A stretch of 64,000 nt of DNA from Streptomyces hyaluromycini (lineage in GTDB: Bacteria > Actinomycetota > Actinomycetes > Streptomycetales > Streptomycetaceae). The position numbers and the translations under genes are program-made. Shown here piece by piece: positions 37,332 through 46,137 of the stretch. Below the pieces are notes generated by a model that saw only the letters and a program-made list of their open reading frames with translations, ran no database searches and was not told the origin of the DNA. The stretch spans positions 434,001 through 498,000 of the forward strand of contig NZ_BCFL01000019.1 of the NCBI RefSeq assembly GCF_002217755.1, written 5' to 3'. Each line of letters opens with the position of its first letter. The first letter of the stretch is position 1.

Positions 37332-38246
37332 ATGAGTACACCGACCGAACCTCCTCGTGGGCCGACGCCTTATCTGGGAGACCAGAGCCCTCTGCCAGGA
37401 CCGCCGCGCAGTTTCTCCAGTGCACCCGCTCGTGCACTGTCCGCGGCGTCCAGAGGCCTCAATGCGCTCGGTGAAAGAATAGAGAACCGGACCGTATTGG
37501 AAGGTATCGTCCGCTGGATTGCCAAACAGATGAACAAACTGGGTGACCGACTCGAAAATCGGGCGGACACCTCGAGAGTAGGGGGAGCTTCGGCTCAGGT
37601 CCGTGACAAGCAGCCGGCTTGGCGCACAGCCGCCGCCGGTTCGGTGAAGTGGCTGGCCGACAAGGCTGCCTCGGGTGGAGACCGCTTGGAGAGCAGGGCA
37701 GCCAGGCCTCGCTCTCAGACCGGGCTTGCCACGCGTATACGGCGTGCCGTCGCGCGTACCACGCTCCGGATGAGCGAGGGACTGCAGCAAATCTCGAAAC
37801 GGCTTGACCCACCTGAGCCCACCTTTGAAATGGCGCAGGTTCCCACGCACTCTCCTCCGGTCAGTGCTGCTCCGGGACCTCCGCAGCCCTCGCAGCGACC
37901 GGAGTCCACGGTCTTTTCGCCTGCCGAGGCCGCAGACATCCATAATTGGATATCTGCGCTGGGCAGCTTCGGCCCCGATGTTCCGACGCCACCCACCCCG
38001 AGTGGCCCCAGCTTCGCGCCGTTCGAGCAGAAAACGACGGTGGACCGCCATCCCGCATCAGGGCCGCAGAGCTCCACAGCGGACTGGCGATATTCCGCCG
38101 GTCCCTCGGTCGCTGAGACGGCTGCGCTCCGTCCGAGCAGGACACCGTCCGTCACGTCTTCGGTCGCCAGCACGACAGCGACTGAGGCTCCACGAACCAC
38201 TCCCAGAACGCCACGGCCCAACACACCTCGCAGGTCTGGCAGGTAG
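37332..38246 (+). CDS. Pro/Ser-rich protein with amphipathic repeats and Arg-rich tail, putative T4SS substrate
   Basis: A 304-residue protein of no known family. The N-terminal half contains three related units, LGERIENR, LGDRLENR and GGDRLESR (about residues 45-120), separated by helices such as GSVKWLADKAASG. The second half is Pro/Ser/Thr-rich and ends TPRTPRPNTPRRSGR. The VKW helix and RxGR terminus are shared with the 300-residue protein at 30174, so the two probably use the same partner or export route. The ATG has a strong AAGGAAGGAG site. A T4SS effector role is inference. Confidence 0.72.
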   Translation: MSTPTEPPRGPTPYLGDQSPLPGPPRSFSSAPARALSAASRGLNALGERIENRTVLEGIVRWIAKQMNKLGDRLENRADTSRVGGASAQVRDKQPAWRTAAAGSVKWLADKAASGGDRLESRAARPRSQTGLATRIRRAVARTTLRMSEGLQQISKRLDPPEPTFEMAQVPTHSPPVSAAPGPPQPSQRPESTVFSPAEAADIHNWISALGSFGPDVPTPPTPSGPSFAPFEQKTTVDRHPASGPQSSTADWRYSAGPSVAETAALRPSRTPSVTSSVASTTATEAPRTTPRTPRPNTPRRSGR

Positions 38247-38392
38247 CTGCTACGCGGAAGGGGAATCTCACAGCGCGAGGCCAAGCGGAACAGAGCAGCC
38301 ACGGAAGTCTGGTCTTCATCCGGAGAACTCAGTCGGACGCTCGTGCCTCGCGCTCTACAATGCGAGCAGAATCACCATGCATATCAAGTACT

Positions 38393-38430
38393 GTTCCCCT
38401 AGCCTCATGAACGATCGAGGCTAGGGGAAC
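38393..38430 (+). terminator. terminator hairpin
   Basis: GTTCCCCTAGCCTC and its exact inverse (38417-38430) form a 14-bp stem with a 10-base loop, about 150 bases after the preceding stop. Confidence 0.75.
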
Positions 38431-38816
38431 GAACGCACTATGTCGCGGTTCTCCGGCTACCGCCACCTCGGCCCCGCTATAAACGAGATCCCCCGCAACT
38501 AATTTGCCTTTCTCGGCCTGGCCGGCGCCCCCTGCCGCTACAAATCCCCCCTCAAACTGGCCATGTACAACACGGTGTTAATCATCCTTCGCAGGATTCG
38601 AGGCCTCCGACGAACCCGTGGTGGTCAGGGCAGCCACCTTCGCCGGTTCTCAAGATCAAAGCTGCTTCTGAATTTTTCAGGTTCTCACTCTGGGCAACCA
38701 GAGGTCCCAGGCACGGAAGAAGCGGCACCAACAGTTGAACCCGGGCGCCCGTCCTAGCCGTTGTGCTGGTCGGAGATCGACCCGACGGCTCTCCCCGGAA
38801 AGGATCCAGGAACGCC
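38431..38816. other. intergenic region before antitoxin candidate
   Basis: No convincing gene. Composition is more AT-rich than average (for example 38560-38690), which fits a promoter region for the toxin-antitoxin pair or imported DNA. Confidence 0.35.
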
Positions 38817-39068
38817 ATGACTACGTGGAGCGAAGCGGACGCCACTCGCTATGAGTTGGCCAAGGATCTGTTGAACGCGGTCATCGCCGTCTACAGCAGC
38901 CGTATCGACCAGGCGAAAACCCCTGAAGAAAAGGCGCGGTTCCTAACCGAGCAGGCGTCCTACGCCGAGGTCGCACAACAGCTCGCAGTGACCGACAAGG
39001 AAGCTGTCCTGCGCGTCCTGGAGGAGTATCCACAGCTACTTAGAAGCCTGCGCGCGAATACTGCATGA
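38817..39068 (+). CDS. small acidic helical protein, candidate antitoxin/immunity partner
   Basis: An 83-residue, mostly helical acidic protein (RYELAKDLLNAVIAVYSSRI, then EEKARFLTEQASYAEVAQQL). The size, acidity and position immediately ahead of a zeta-toxin-like gene suggest an antitoxin, as epsilon pairs with zeta, but I see no sequence match to epsilon. The ATG has AGGA about 6 bases upstream. A hairpin begins directly at its stop codon, 200 bases ahead of the toxin gene. Confidence 0.6.
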   Translation: MTTWSEADATRYELAKDLLNAVIAVYSSRIDQAKTPEEKARFLTEQASYAEVAQQLAVTDKEAVLRVLEEYPQLLRSLRANTA

Positions 39069-39094
39069 CCCAGACAGGCCCGGGCCTGACTGGG
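39069..39094 (+). terminator. hairpin between antitoxin candidate and toxin gene
   Basis: CCCAGACAGGCCC and GGGCCTGACTGGG form an almost fully paired stem with one A/A mismatch, directly after the stop codon. It could be an attenuator that lowers toxin expression relative to the antitoxin. Confidence 0.55.
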
Positions 39095-39270
39095 TGCGGA
39101 TGAGGCTTCCTCCAGTAGGCCGAACTCATCGAGAACGTTGCCGGATCAATACGTTTGAGGCGACCGGGAAATGCGCCGGACTCTTTTGGTGCCACTGTCG
39201 GGGACGATTTCCCGATGTAGCCGAGCGTATTTAGTGGGCTCCTTCTAGGACAAAGTGAGCAAAGGCCTTC

Positions 39271-40524
39271 ATGGATAATCAAGATGCCCTCGCCTGGCGG
39301 ATGGCGCAGATGCGGATCGCATCTGAACGACAGGCGCGGCAGATGGAGACGCGGTTACCGAACGGTGACCTGTCGAGTCGGAAGATTCAGGAGATTTTCA
39401 ATGAGCAAATCCTGCCGACCGTAAAATTAACCCCCCCAAGGCCGAGGCTGCTCCTAATAGTCGGCCAGATGGGAGCCGGTAAGAGTAGCGCGGAAAAGCC
39501 TCTACTTGACAGCCTCGGCATTGAAGATCCCATGTCGATCGACGGAGACAATCTTTATCGGTATCACCCCATGTATGAAAGAATGGCACTACAGGACGAC
39601 GTTAAGGCGCTCGATTTATGTGAACCTGCGATGCAAAAATGGGCGAGTGGGCTGCAGGCGCACGCTCTGCAAAATAGGCGCAATGTCGCGATGCCGATGT
39701 TCTACGGTGCTAGTAATTCGCAGATGGTGCAGTATTGGCGATCGCAGGGCTACGGCATCGATGTGGCCTTTATCGCCGTGGACGACCTGCGCAGCAAGCA
39801 GGGGGTCATCTCCCGCTATCTGGAAGCTCGCCAAGCAGTAGGATACGGGCGTTCGGCCTTCGATGACATGAATGGCCATTACTATAAAGGGGTTCTGAGA
39901 GTTGCCGACCTGGCCGACCAATTACTGCAGGGCAAGTATATTGACGCTGTCCACGTAGTTCGCAGAGGAGGGGATGTTCTATACAGCAGTAGCAGCCCAG
40001 GGTCAGGGAGGACGCGCGACATTATCATAGCAGAGAGGCGACGCCCCTGGACGGGTGAGGAGAAAAAGGCTTTCATCGAAACCCAAAATCGAATTGAGGA
40101 GCTCGGTAGATCCTATCGAGGCGGCTGGAAGGAGTTGAAAGTATTTATAAACTACGTTAGCCAACGTGCACTGAATGAGAGGCGGCTGTCGCGCGATGTT
40201 CGCGGGATCCTGGTTGACGGTAATGACGCACCGTCGATGCCGCGGATGGTATCGGATTCGGCGCGTCTCCGCCCGCCGGGGGTTCCAGCAATCCCGGAGC
40301 AACTTCGCCCGTCTCGTCCCGTCAACCCCTATGCCAATGGTACCCAGCACGAATCGTACGGGAATTGGGAGCCGGAAAGGCTCCGTGAGGTCGCGAACGC
40401 TGCACGTCTCCACCCGCCAGGGGTTACCTCGACGGTAGATCCAGGGAGTTCGCACTCATATCGCCCTACGCTCCCTGCCTCGAATCACCGCAAAAGCACC
40501 CACACTAAGCACCGGCCCAGATGA
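39271..40524 (+). CDS. zeta-toxin-like P-loop kinase with basic C-terminal tail
   Basis: A 417-residue protein. The core (about residues 55-290) has Walker A GQMGAGKSS (65-73), then SIDGDNLYRYHP (89-100), which fits the zeta-toxin catalytic Asp and substrate Arg pattern, and NVAMPMFYGASNSQ further on. Zeta toxins phosphorylate UDP-N-acetylglucosamine and block wall synthesis. The last 120 residues are a Pro-rich extension with two RLRPPGV/RLHPPGV repeats and end HRKSTHTKHRPR. This tail is not part of known zeta toxins and resembles the basic tails of the two proteins upstream. Codon use is less GC-rich than neighbours, suggesting transfer. AAAGG precedes the ATG. Confidence 0.82.
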   Translation: MDNQDALAWRMAQMRIASERQARQMETRLPNGDLSSRKIQEIFNEQILPTVKLTPPRPRLLLIVGQMGAGKSSAEKPLLDSLGIEDPMSIDGDNLYRYHPMYERMALQDDVKALDLCEPAMQKWASGLQAHALQNRRNVAMPMFYGASNSQMVQYWRSQGYGIDVAFIAVDDLRSKQGVISRYLEARQAVGYGRSAFDDMNGHYYKGVLRVADLADQLLQGKYIDAVHVVRRGGDVLYSSSSPGSGRTRDIIIAERRRPWTGEEKKAFIETQNRIEELGRSYRGGWKELKVFINYVSQRALNERRLSRDVRGILVDGNDAPSMPRMVSDSARLRPPGVPAIPEQLRPSRPVNPYANGTQHESYGNWEPERLREVANAARLHPPGVTSTVDPGSSHSYRPTLPASNHRKSTHTKHRPR

Positions 40525-40693
40525 GGCCAGTCAAGACGGATGTGCGGTGCCTTTTCAACCTCAGTTTGAGGCGCGCTAATACTCCAGCTGTAGATCGTGA
40601 TCTTGCTCGTAGTAGGACAGCCGCACTTTGAGATCTTTGGGGCTCTGACATCCCGTGCCTGACATCCCGGCATCGGATCCGCGGGGGTTGGCG

Positions 40694-41160
40694 TTATTGG
40701 GCGCTCGGAACGCGCAGGCCATCGAGAATGACGGCTAGCGGCCGGTCGTCGGGAGCGTACCGGCGAGCTTGAGAGGCGCCGGCGAGCAGCGCGATGACAT
40801 CACTGACTCCGATGTCCGTGCGCACCGCCTCTGCCCGCTGCGCCTGCTGCAGTAGAGCGGACAGGGCTTCGGTCACCTCCTCGGCGACCGTCGCGACGGC
40901 CTCGTTCGGGTGGATGCCCAATTCGGCCAGTGCGTCCACGAGTTCGAGTTTGGTTGCCGAGCCACGGACGACGGAGGTGAAGAAGTCGAAGAAGCCTGCC
41001 CTTGCATCCGGCAATGCGGCATGTTCGCGGGCGTCGACGGCGATCCTGGCAAGGCGCTCCACGACAAGTGCCTGCAGCAACGCCTCCTTGCTCGGGAAAT
41101 GCCGGAAAACGGTACCGACACCGACGCCGGCCGCGCGGGCAACCTCCTCGGTCGAGGCCA
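40694..41160 (-). pseudogene. TetR-family regulator lacking its N-terminus
   Basis: The minus strand encodes a TetR protein from the middle of its helix-turn-helix onward: EEVARAAGVGVGTVFRHFPS, then about 110 residues of ligand domain ending LDGLRVPSAQ. The first helix and start codon are gone. At about 41150-41165 the frame runs into an oppositely oriented TetR fragment, so a deletion removed both N-termini. The open frame continues on the minus strand through the other gene, so a chimeric translation is possible but unlikely to work. Confidence 0.8.
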
Positions 41161-41579
41161 CCGAGCGCGACCTGTCCGCTCTGGGCCGCATCGTGCGCTC
41201 CGCCGGAACGCCCCTGCAGCGCCTCACCGAGGCCTTGGAGTGGTACGCGCCCACCGGACAGGCCCGTGGCTGGCAAGTGTGGATCGACGCCTGGTCCCTG
41301 GCACTCCGCGACAAGAACATCGCCAAGGTGGTCGGTGAACTCCAGGAACGCTGGAGCGAGGAGATCGCCCGCGTCATCTCCGACGGTGTCGCCGACGGTG
41401 TCTTCAGCTCGGAGGACCCGAGGGCAGCGGCCGTCCGTCTCACCGCCCTTCTGGACGGGCTGGCGGTGCGGACCCTCATCCACAAGACCGGCCCCTCCCG
41501 CGAGCAACTGCGCAAGCGGCTCCAGGAGGAAATCACCCGCGAACTGACGACGGACGCACCGGTCACCGACCCGAGCTGA
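41161..41579 (+). pseudogene. TetR-family regulator C-terminal fragment
   Basis: The plus strand encodes the ligand-binding half of a TetR regulator (ERDLSALGRIVRSAGTPLQR, AWSLALRDKNIAKVVGELQE, then ALLDGLAVRTLIHKTG). The DNA-binding domain is missing. It abuts the truncated minus-strand TetR gene head to head. The simplest history is one deletion between two divergent tetR genes that took out the shared promoter and both N-termini. Confidence 0.8.
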
Positions 41580-41629
41580 GGCCTGTGGCGAGCCCGTCGG
41601 CCGAACCGGTTGGTCGATCGAAAGTTCAT

Positions 41630-42047
41630 CTGCCGTGCAGCGCTGTCGCACCACCGAAATCCAATCTGGCAGCGACATCATCGCCGCCGTCCCGTGCGGT
41701 GGCCAGGCCCGTTGCCGGCTGACGGCCGTGAATGGGGCCCGTGAGCCTGCTGCGGCACGGACAGCGGCTGCGTGGAATGGGTGCTCCCCTTCGATGCCCG
41801 CCGGGCTGGGCAGCCGAGGCGGTCGCCGGCTCTGTCGAGAACGCCCGGCCATGCTTCGGTTCCTCGAACACGTGGCTCTGGGGAACACCGAAGGGGGTGA
41901 CCGCCGCGGCCCGGCCACGGCGGCCCGTCGGGACCCGGTGGCGGAGACCGGCCGGCGAGAGCACCTGCCCCCCGTGGGGGTGCCGGGCGGAGCGGCGGAG
42001 ACGACCTCCTGGATCTCACGAGCGGCAGGGTGTCGGTTTCTGACCAT
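41630..42047 (-). pseudogene. AraC-family regulator relic, frameshifted
   Basis: Starting at 42047 on the minus strand, MVRNRHPAAREIQEV and then APPGTPTG closely match the start of the intact AraC gene at 47041 (MVKNRHAASREIPELPFAAP, GTPTG). The match continues in another frame as LSPAGLRHRVPTGRRGR against its LAELRGRVPQPSLARPQ. No DNA-binding domain remains. It is therefore a decayed paralogue. Confidence 0.6.
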
Positions 42048-42337
42048 GACCTGTCGTATTCGTGCCCTGTTACCCGCGGTCCCGGCTCCTACTGTGGGGC
42101 CAATTCCCGCACAGCAATGGGCAAATGACCCTCGCGAGGGTCGGTACCAGGGTTCGGGCGGCGCCTGATCATAGTCAGCGGCACGGTCGCCGAGAACAAG
42201 GAAGAGACCGCTCGAACCCATCCGTGCACTCGGTGACATGCGTCTGTGCGCTCGATGTCGCATCCCGTGCGCAAACCGCCGTGCATGCGATGGCCCGGCT
42301 CCTGTGCGGCCTGCCCCCTTGAAGGAGATTCACGGAC

Positions 42338-43939
42338 ATGCGCAATCCGACTTCGCACCGAAGAACTCGCAAGAGACTCCTCTATTCCGTGGCCGCGCTG
42401 GGCGCCGCCACCGGGATCGGTGCGGCGGTCACCCTCGCCGTCGGGCCCGCCGGTGCGCAGCCGGCAGCCGCGGTCCTCGACAAGCGCGGATCGGTCCTGT
42501 CGCACCGCGCCCCAGGCAAAACCGGCGCCCTGGGCGTCACGTTCGGGTTCGAGAGCGAGACGGTGCACGGTATCGGTTACCAGAACCAGATCCCGCTCTA
42601 TGACGCGGCCAAGGGAACGACCGCCGAGTTCTGGGACAACTACGTCGAGGAACTGGTCACCGCCGGCGTCGACTTCGTCGCGGTGGACACCCGCGGTTAT
42701 CGGCCGGGGTCGGCCGTGCCCAATGACACGGGGGACCCGCGCGCGCTCACCGGACTGGTCGATGCGATCAAGCGCGGCGGATACACCCGCAGACTGAAAA
42801 TCGCCGCGCTCGACGACACGGTCGGGTCCATGACGAACAAGAAGAACTGGACCAAACACAACACCTACGGCACGGTCGATCCGCCCTTCGACATGGCAGA
42901 CGCGACCGGCACCGGCGAGGGCGGCTACCAGTACCTCTGGGACCACGACCTCAGGGCGTACTTCCAGTCCATACCGGACAGCATGCTCTACAAGGTGAAC
43001 GGCAAGCCGCTCATCTACCTGTGGTCCGACAACTCGCCCGCTTTCACCAACCAGGGCAACGGCAACTCCGCCCGGCTGCTCGGCTACGTTCGGTCGCACG
43101 CCCGCTCGGAGTTCGACGAGAACCCGTACCTCGTCGTCGACAACAGCTGGGTGCAGCACGACGGGGCGGCGCTGTCGTCGGTCATCGACGGGGCGGACGG
43201 CTGGTTCGGGTTGACGACGCCGTACACCAACCAGACGTACAAGGGCGTCACCTACGGCGCCACCCTGCCCGGCTTCTACGAACCGCAGCACAACATGGTG
43301 ATCGACCCGAAGCACGGACGGACGCTGGCCACCAACCTCAAGGGCACGGTCAACCACAGCGACCGGCTCACCCTGGTCGAGGGCTTCGCCGACTGGCAGG
43401 AGGGCGCCGCCCTGTGGCGTACCGAGGCCGCGCCCTACAGCAAGACCCAGCGCGACTACCCGAACCAGGACATCAACATCCTGCGCCGGTACTCGCGCAC
43501 CCCCTTCCCCGGCAACCTGGTCGTCCAGGCCGAAACCGCGGACGCGGTGCACGACACCACACCGGGCAACCGCAGGAACGTCTACCGCACCGACGACCTC
43601 GACACCGAGCCGACCACCGACAAGTCCGGCGGCTGGGACGTCGGCAGCACCGCCACGGGCGAATGGGAACAGTGGCGAGAGGTGCCGATGCAGGGCACCG
43701 AGAACCTGAAGGTGCGGGTCGCCACACCCCGCGCGCACACCAGAATCCGCTTCGTCGTCGACGGAATCGCCGGGCCAGTGGTGAGCGTGCCGGACACCGG
43801 GGGCTGGCAGCGGTGGCGGACCGTCGACGCGGGCACCTTCCGCTTCTCCAAGGGCACCTACCACACCGTGCGACTCCAGATCGTGACAGGCGGCCTCAAC
43901 ATCAACTGGTGGCAGGCCCGGCGACTCACCCACCCCTAG
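42338..43939 (+). CDS. secreted DUF5010-type glycosidase-like protein
   Basis: A 533-residue exported protein. The N-terminus (RRTRKRLLYSVAALGAATG and a later AQPAAA) is a signal peptide. Residues about 60-385 match the DUF5010 fold, a barrel related to glycoside hydrolases (VDFVAVDTRGYRPG, YLWDHDLRAYFQ, VDNSWVQHDG, ADGWFGLTTPYTNQTY). The C-terminal 140 residues look like a carbohydrate-binding beta-sandwich (VVQAETADAVHDTTPG, GWDVGSTATGEWEQW). It probably acts on a polysaccharide outside the cell. AAGGAG precedes the ATG by 10 bases. Confidence 0.85.
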   Translation: MRNPTSHRRTRKRLLYSVAALGAATGIGAAVTLAVGPAGAQPAAAVLDKRGSVLSHRAPGKTGALGVTFGFESETVHGIGYQNQIPLYDAAKGTTAEFWDNYVEELVTAGVDFVAVDTRGYRPGSAVPNDTGDPRALTGLVDAIKRGGYTRRLKIAALDDTVGSMTNKKNWTKHNTYGTVDPPFDMADATGTGEGGYQYLWDHDLRAYFQSIPDSMLYKVNGKPLIYLWSDNSPAFTNQGNGNSARLLGYVRSHARSEFDENPYLVVDNSWVQHDGAALSSVIDGADGWFGLTTPYTNQTYKGVTYGATLPGFYEPQHNMVIDPKHGRTLATNLKGTVNHSDRLTLVEGFADWQEGAALWRTEAAPYSKTQRDYPNQDINILRRYSRTPFPGNLVVQAETADAVHDTTPGNRRNVYRTDDLDTEPTTDKSGGWDVGSTATGEWEQWREVPMQGTENLKVRVATPRAHTRIRFVVDGIAGPVVSVPDTGGWQRWRTVDAGTFRFSKGTYHTVRLQIVTGGLNINWWQARRLTHP

Positions 43940-43991
43940 TAGGACTTCGTTAGACCTTCACGCTAGGCCTGTTCGGGAGCATGTTGGTTGT

Positions 43992-44135
43992 GTGGACGCA
44001 CATCAAGTGAACCGTGTCTGGGCGGTGTTGGCGCTGTTCGTTGCTGATGCGTTCGCGTCGGTGCCGCGCAAGGACCAGCGAGCCAAGGGCGACTGCTATC
44101 TGCGGGGCCTGATGCTGGACTCCACGGAAACGGGG
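43992..44135 (+). pseudogene. IS701-family transposase N-terminal relic
   Basis: From GTG 43992 the plus strand encodes FASVPRKDQRAKGDCYLRGL with flanking residues, the well-conserved start of IS701-type transposases. Similarity stops after about 45 residues, near 44125, where unrelated sequence begins. Only the 5' end of the element remains. From 44136 to 44309 I see nothing coding. Confidence 0.75.
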
Positions 44136-44309
44136 GCAGCTCACTCAGCGCGGCGTCAGCGGGATCTGCACAAGCCGGACTCTTCACAGCGGCCGTTCCT
44201 TCACGCGACGTTGCTCGACACCTCGAAGCGTGACGAACGGCCGCCCTGCTGTCTCACGAAACAGCCAAGATCAGCAGGTCAGGTGACCCGGCGAGGATAA
44301 ACACCAATC

Positions 44310-45068
44310 TCAGAACAGGCCGTTGGAGTGCGGCAGTTCGGCCGGGACGGGAGCGATGACGTCCCAGTGCTCGACTATCTTGCCGCCGACGACACGGAAC
44401 AGGTCCCAGTAGGCGACCGGTACCCCGAACTCGCCCGCCGACTGCAGGAGTACGAGGTCGCCCTCGGCCACGATCTTGTGGACGTTCTTGTAGACCAGGT
44501 TCTTGCCCTGCTCGGCCCACTTGGCGGCGGCGGCGCCGAAGCCGGCCAGGCCGTCGGCCGCCTCCGGGTTGTGCTGGCGGTAGGTCTCGGTGGAGATGTA
44601 GTCGGTGAGCACCGAGTAGTCGGCGCCCTTGAGGACCTTCTCCGCGAACTCGGCGACCAGCTCCCGGTTGGCCTCGGTCCGCTCCAGGTCGGCCGGCTCG
44701 GCCGGGCCGTCGGTCTGCGAGCGTCCGGAAGCGGTCGCCGTCACGACCGGCGTCAGCGCGTCCCAGTGCTCGGCGAGCATGCCGTCGGCGTCCACACGGA
44801 ACAGGTCGAAGGCGACCAGGGGCTCGGGGCCGAAGCCGTGGTACGTGCCGTGCAGTGCAACCAGGTCGCCGTCGGCGATCACCCGGGCGCCCTCGTAGCG
44901 GAAGCCGTCCGGCAGTCCGGCCACCAGCTGCCGCAGCGCCTCCGGACCGTCCGCCGCGAGGCTGCTGTGCTGACGGTAGTCGGCGGCCACCCATCGGTCC
45001 ACCGCGCTCGGGTCCTTGTCCCCGAACAGCTCGCCGGCCGCCTTGAGGACGATCTCCTTGTTGCTCAT
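44310..45068 (-). CDS. protein with two tandem SnoaL-like domains
   Basis: A 252-residue protein of two NTF2/SnoaL-like cone folds, about residues 1-120 and 128-250. The units are recognisably repeats: YRQHSSLAADGPEALRQLVA against YRQHNPEAADGLAGFGAAAA, and VAFDLFRVDADGMLAEHWDAL against VAYWDLFRVVGGKIVEHWDVI. The fold is used by cyclases, isomerases and hydrolases; many such single-domain proteins are uncharacterised. The ATG has GGAGAGG upstream. It diverges from the AraC regulator at 45165, its likely controller, with a 96-base shared promoter region. Confidence 0.87.
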   Translation of the reverse strand: MSNKEIVLKAAGELFGDKDPSAVDRWVAADYRQHSSLAADGPEALRQLVAGLPDGFRYEGARVIADGDLVALHGTYHGFGPEPLVAFDLFRVDADGMLAEHWDALTPVVTATASGRSQTDGPAEPADLERTEANRELVAEFAEKVLKGADYSVLTDYISTETYRQHNPEAADGLAGFGAAAAKWAEQGKNLVYKNVHKIVAEGDLVLLQSAGEFGVPVAYWDLFRVVGGKIVEHWDVIAPVPAELPHSNGLF

Positions 45069-45164
45069 GGCACCTCTCCTATCTGCGCTTTCCGGTGACA
45101 ACCTGCCCGCCGGACTGCATCCATTCTCGCGGCCGGCCCGCGCCGGCACACGGTAGAGTCAGGC

Positions 45165-46058
45165 ATGGCTATGGTCGGAATGGGACAAGCACTGGTGATC
45201 GAGCGGGGTTATCGCAACCCGGCCCGGCCGGATCTGCGGATGGAGGTGCTCACCTTCACGGACCTCGCTCGTCGACTGCCGGGCGAGGAGTTCAGGCGTG
45301 TGCACCGGCTCGACTTCCATCACCTCGCCCTTGTCCACAGCGGCGAGGCGACCGGCATGGTCGACTTCGTCGACGTGCCGCTTCGGCCGGGCACTCTGCT
45401 GTACATCCGGCCTGGTCAGGCGCAGCGCCTGCCGGCGACGTCCGGTAACGCCTCGACGGACCTGGATGCCACCGTCGTGCTGTTCACCCCGGACTTCCCG
45501 GCCCGGTCTCCCGCGACCGCCCGTGTGACGGACGACGCCTTCGGCCCGGCCCACTGGCCACTCGGCCCGGCCGACCACGACCGCCTCCGCCGTGCCCTGG
45601 CCGACCTCGCCGCCGAGTACAACGACCTCCCCGAGCAGGACCCCGAGATCACGAAGGAACTGCTGCGCCAACTGCTCGCGGCCCTGCTGCTGCGCATCGC
45701 CCGTCTCCCTACCTCCGACGGCCGCGCACAGGCGGTCACGGAGGAGCCGTACCGTCTCTTCCGGCACGAACTGGAGCGGTCCTTCGCGGTCCTGCGTCAG
45801 GCCCACGAATACGCGGCCCGGCTCGGCTATTCCCTCAAGACCCTCAACCGCGCCTGTCAGCGGGCCACCGGTCGCACCGCGAGGCAACTCATCGACGACC
45901 GGGTCATGCTGGAGGCGAAACGTCTGCTGGCCCACACCGACCTGCCCGTCGCCGCCGTCAGCGCCCGGCTCGGCTTCACCGAACCCACCAACTTCAGCAA
46001 GTTCTTCACCAGAGAGAGCGGCCTGACCCCGGGCACCTTCCGCGATACCCAGCGCTGA
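45165..46058 (+). CDS. AraC-family transcriptional regulator
   Basis: A 297-residue regulator. The N-terminal 170 residues are a cupin-like sensor (FHHLALVHSGEATGMVDFVD, RPGTLLYIRPGQAQRL). The C-terminal 100 residues hold the two AraC helix-turn-helix motifs (YAARLGYSLKTLNRACQRAT, then LPVAAVSARLGFTEPTNFSK, FFTRESGLTPGTFR). Two further ATGs in the first six codons are possible starts. It is divergent from the double-SnoaL gene and probably senses a small molecule related to that enzyme. Confidence 0.9.
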   Translation: MAMVGMGQALVIERGYRNPARPDLRMEVLTFTDLARRLPGEEFRRVHRLDFHHLALVHSGEATGMVDFVDVPLRPGTLLYIRPGQAQRLPATSGNASTDLDATVVLFTPDFPARSPATARVTDDAFGPAHWPLGPADHDRLRRALADLAAEYNDLPEQDPEITKELLRQLLAALLLRIARLPTSDGRAQAVTEEPYRLFRHELERSFAVLRQAHEYAARLGYSLKTLNRACQRATGRTARQLIDDRVMLEAKRLLAHTDLPVAAVSARLGFTEPTNFSKFFTRESGLTPGTFRDTQR

Positions 46059-46137
46059 CCGACCGTCACCCTTCCGGCCGTCAGGGCGCGAGCTTGGCAT
46101 CGGCCACCGCTCTTCTCCTCCCAGGCGGCCCCTTCCT

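Noticed and set aside
42089..43933. A 614-residue minus-strand frame
   Set aside because: Antisense to the DUF5010 protein with signal peptide and good ribosome site.
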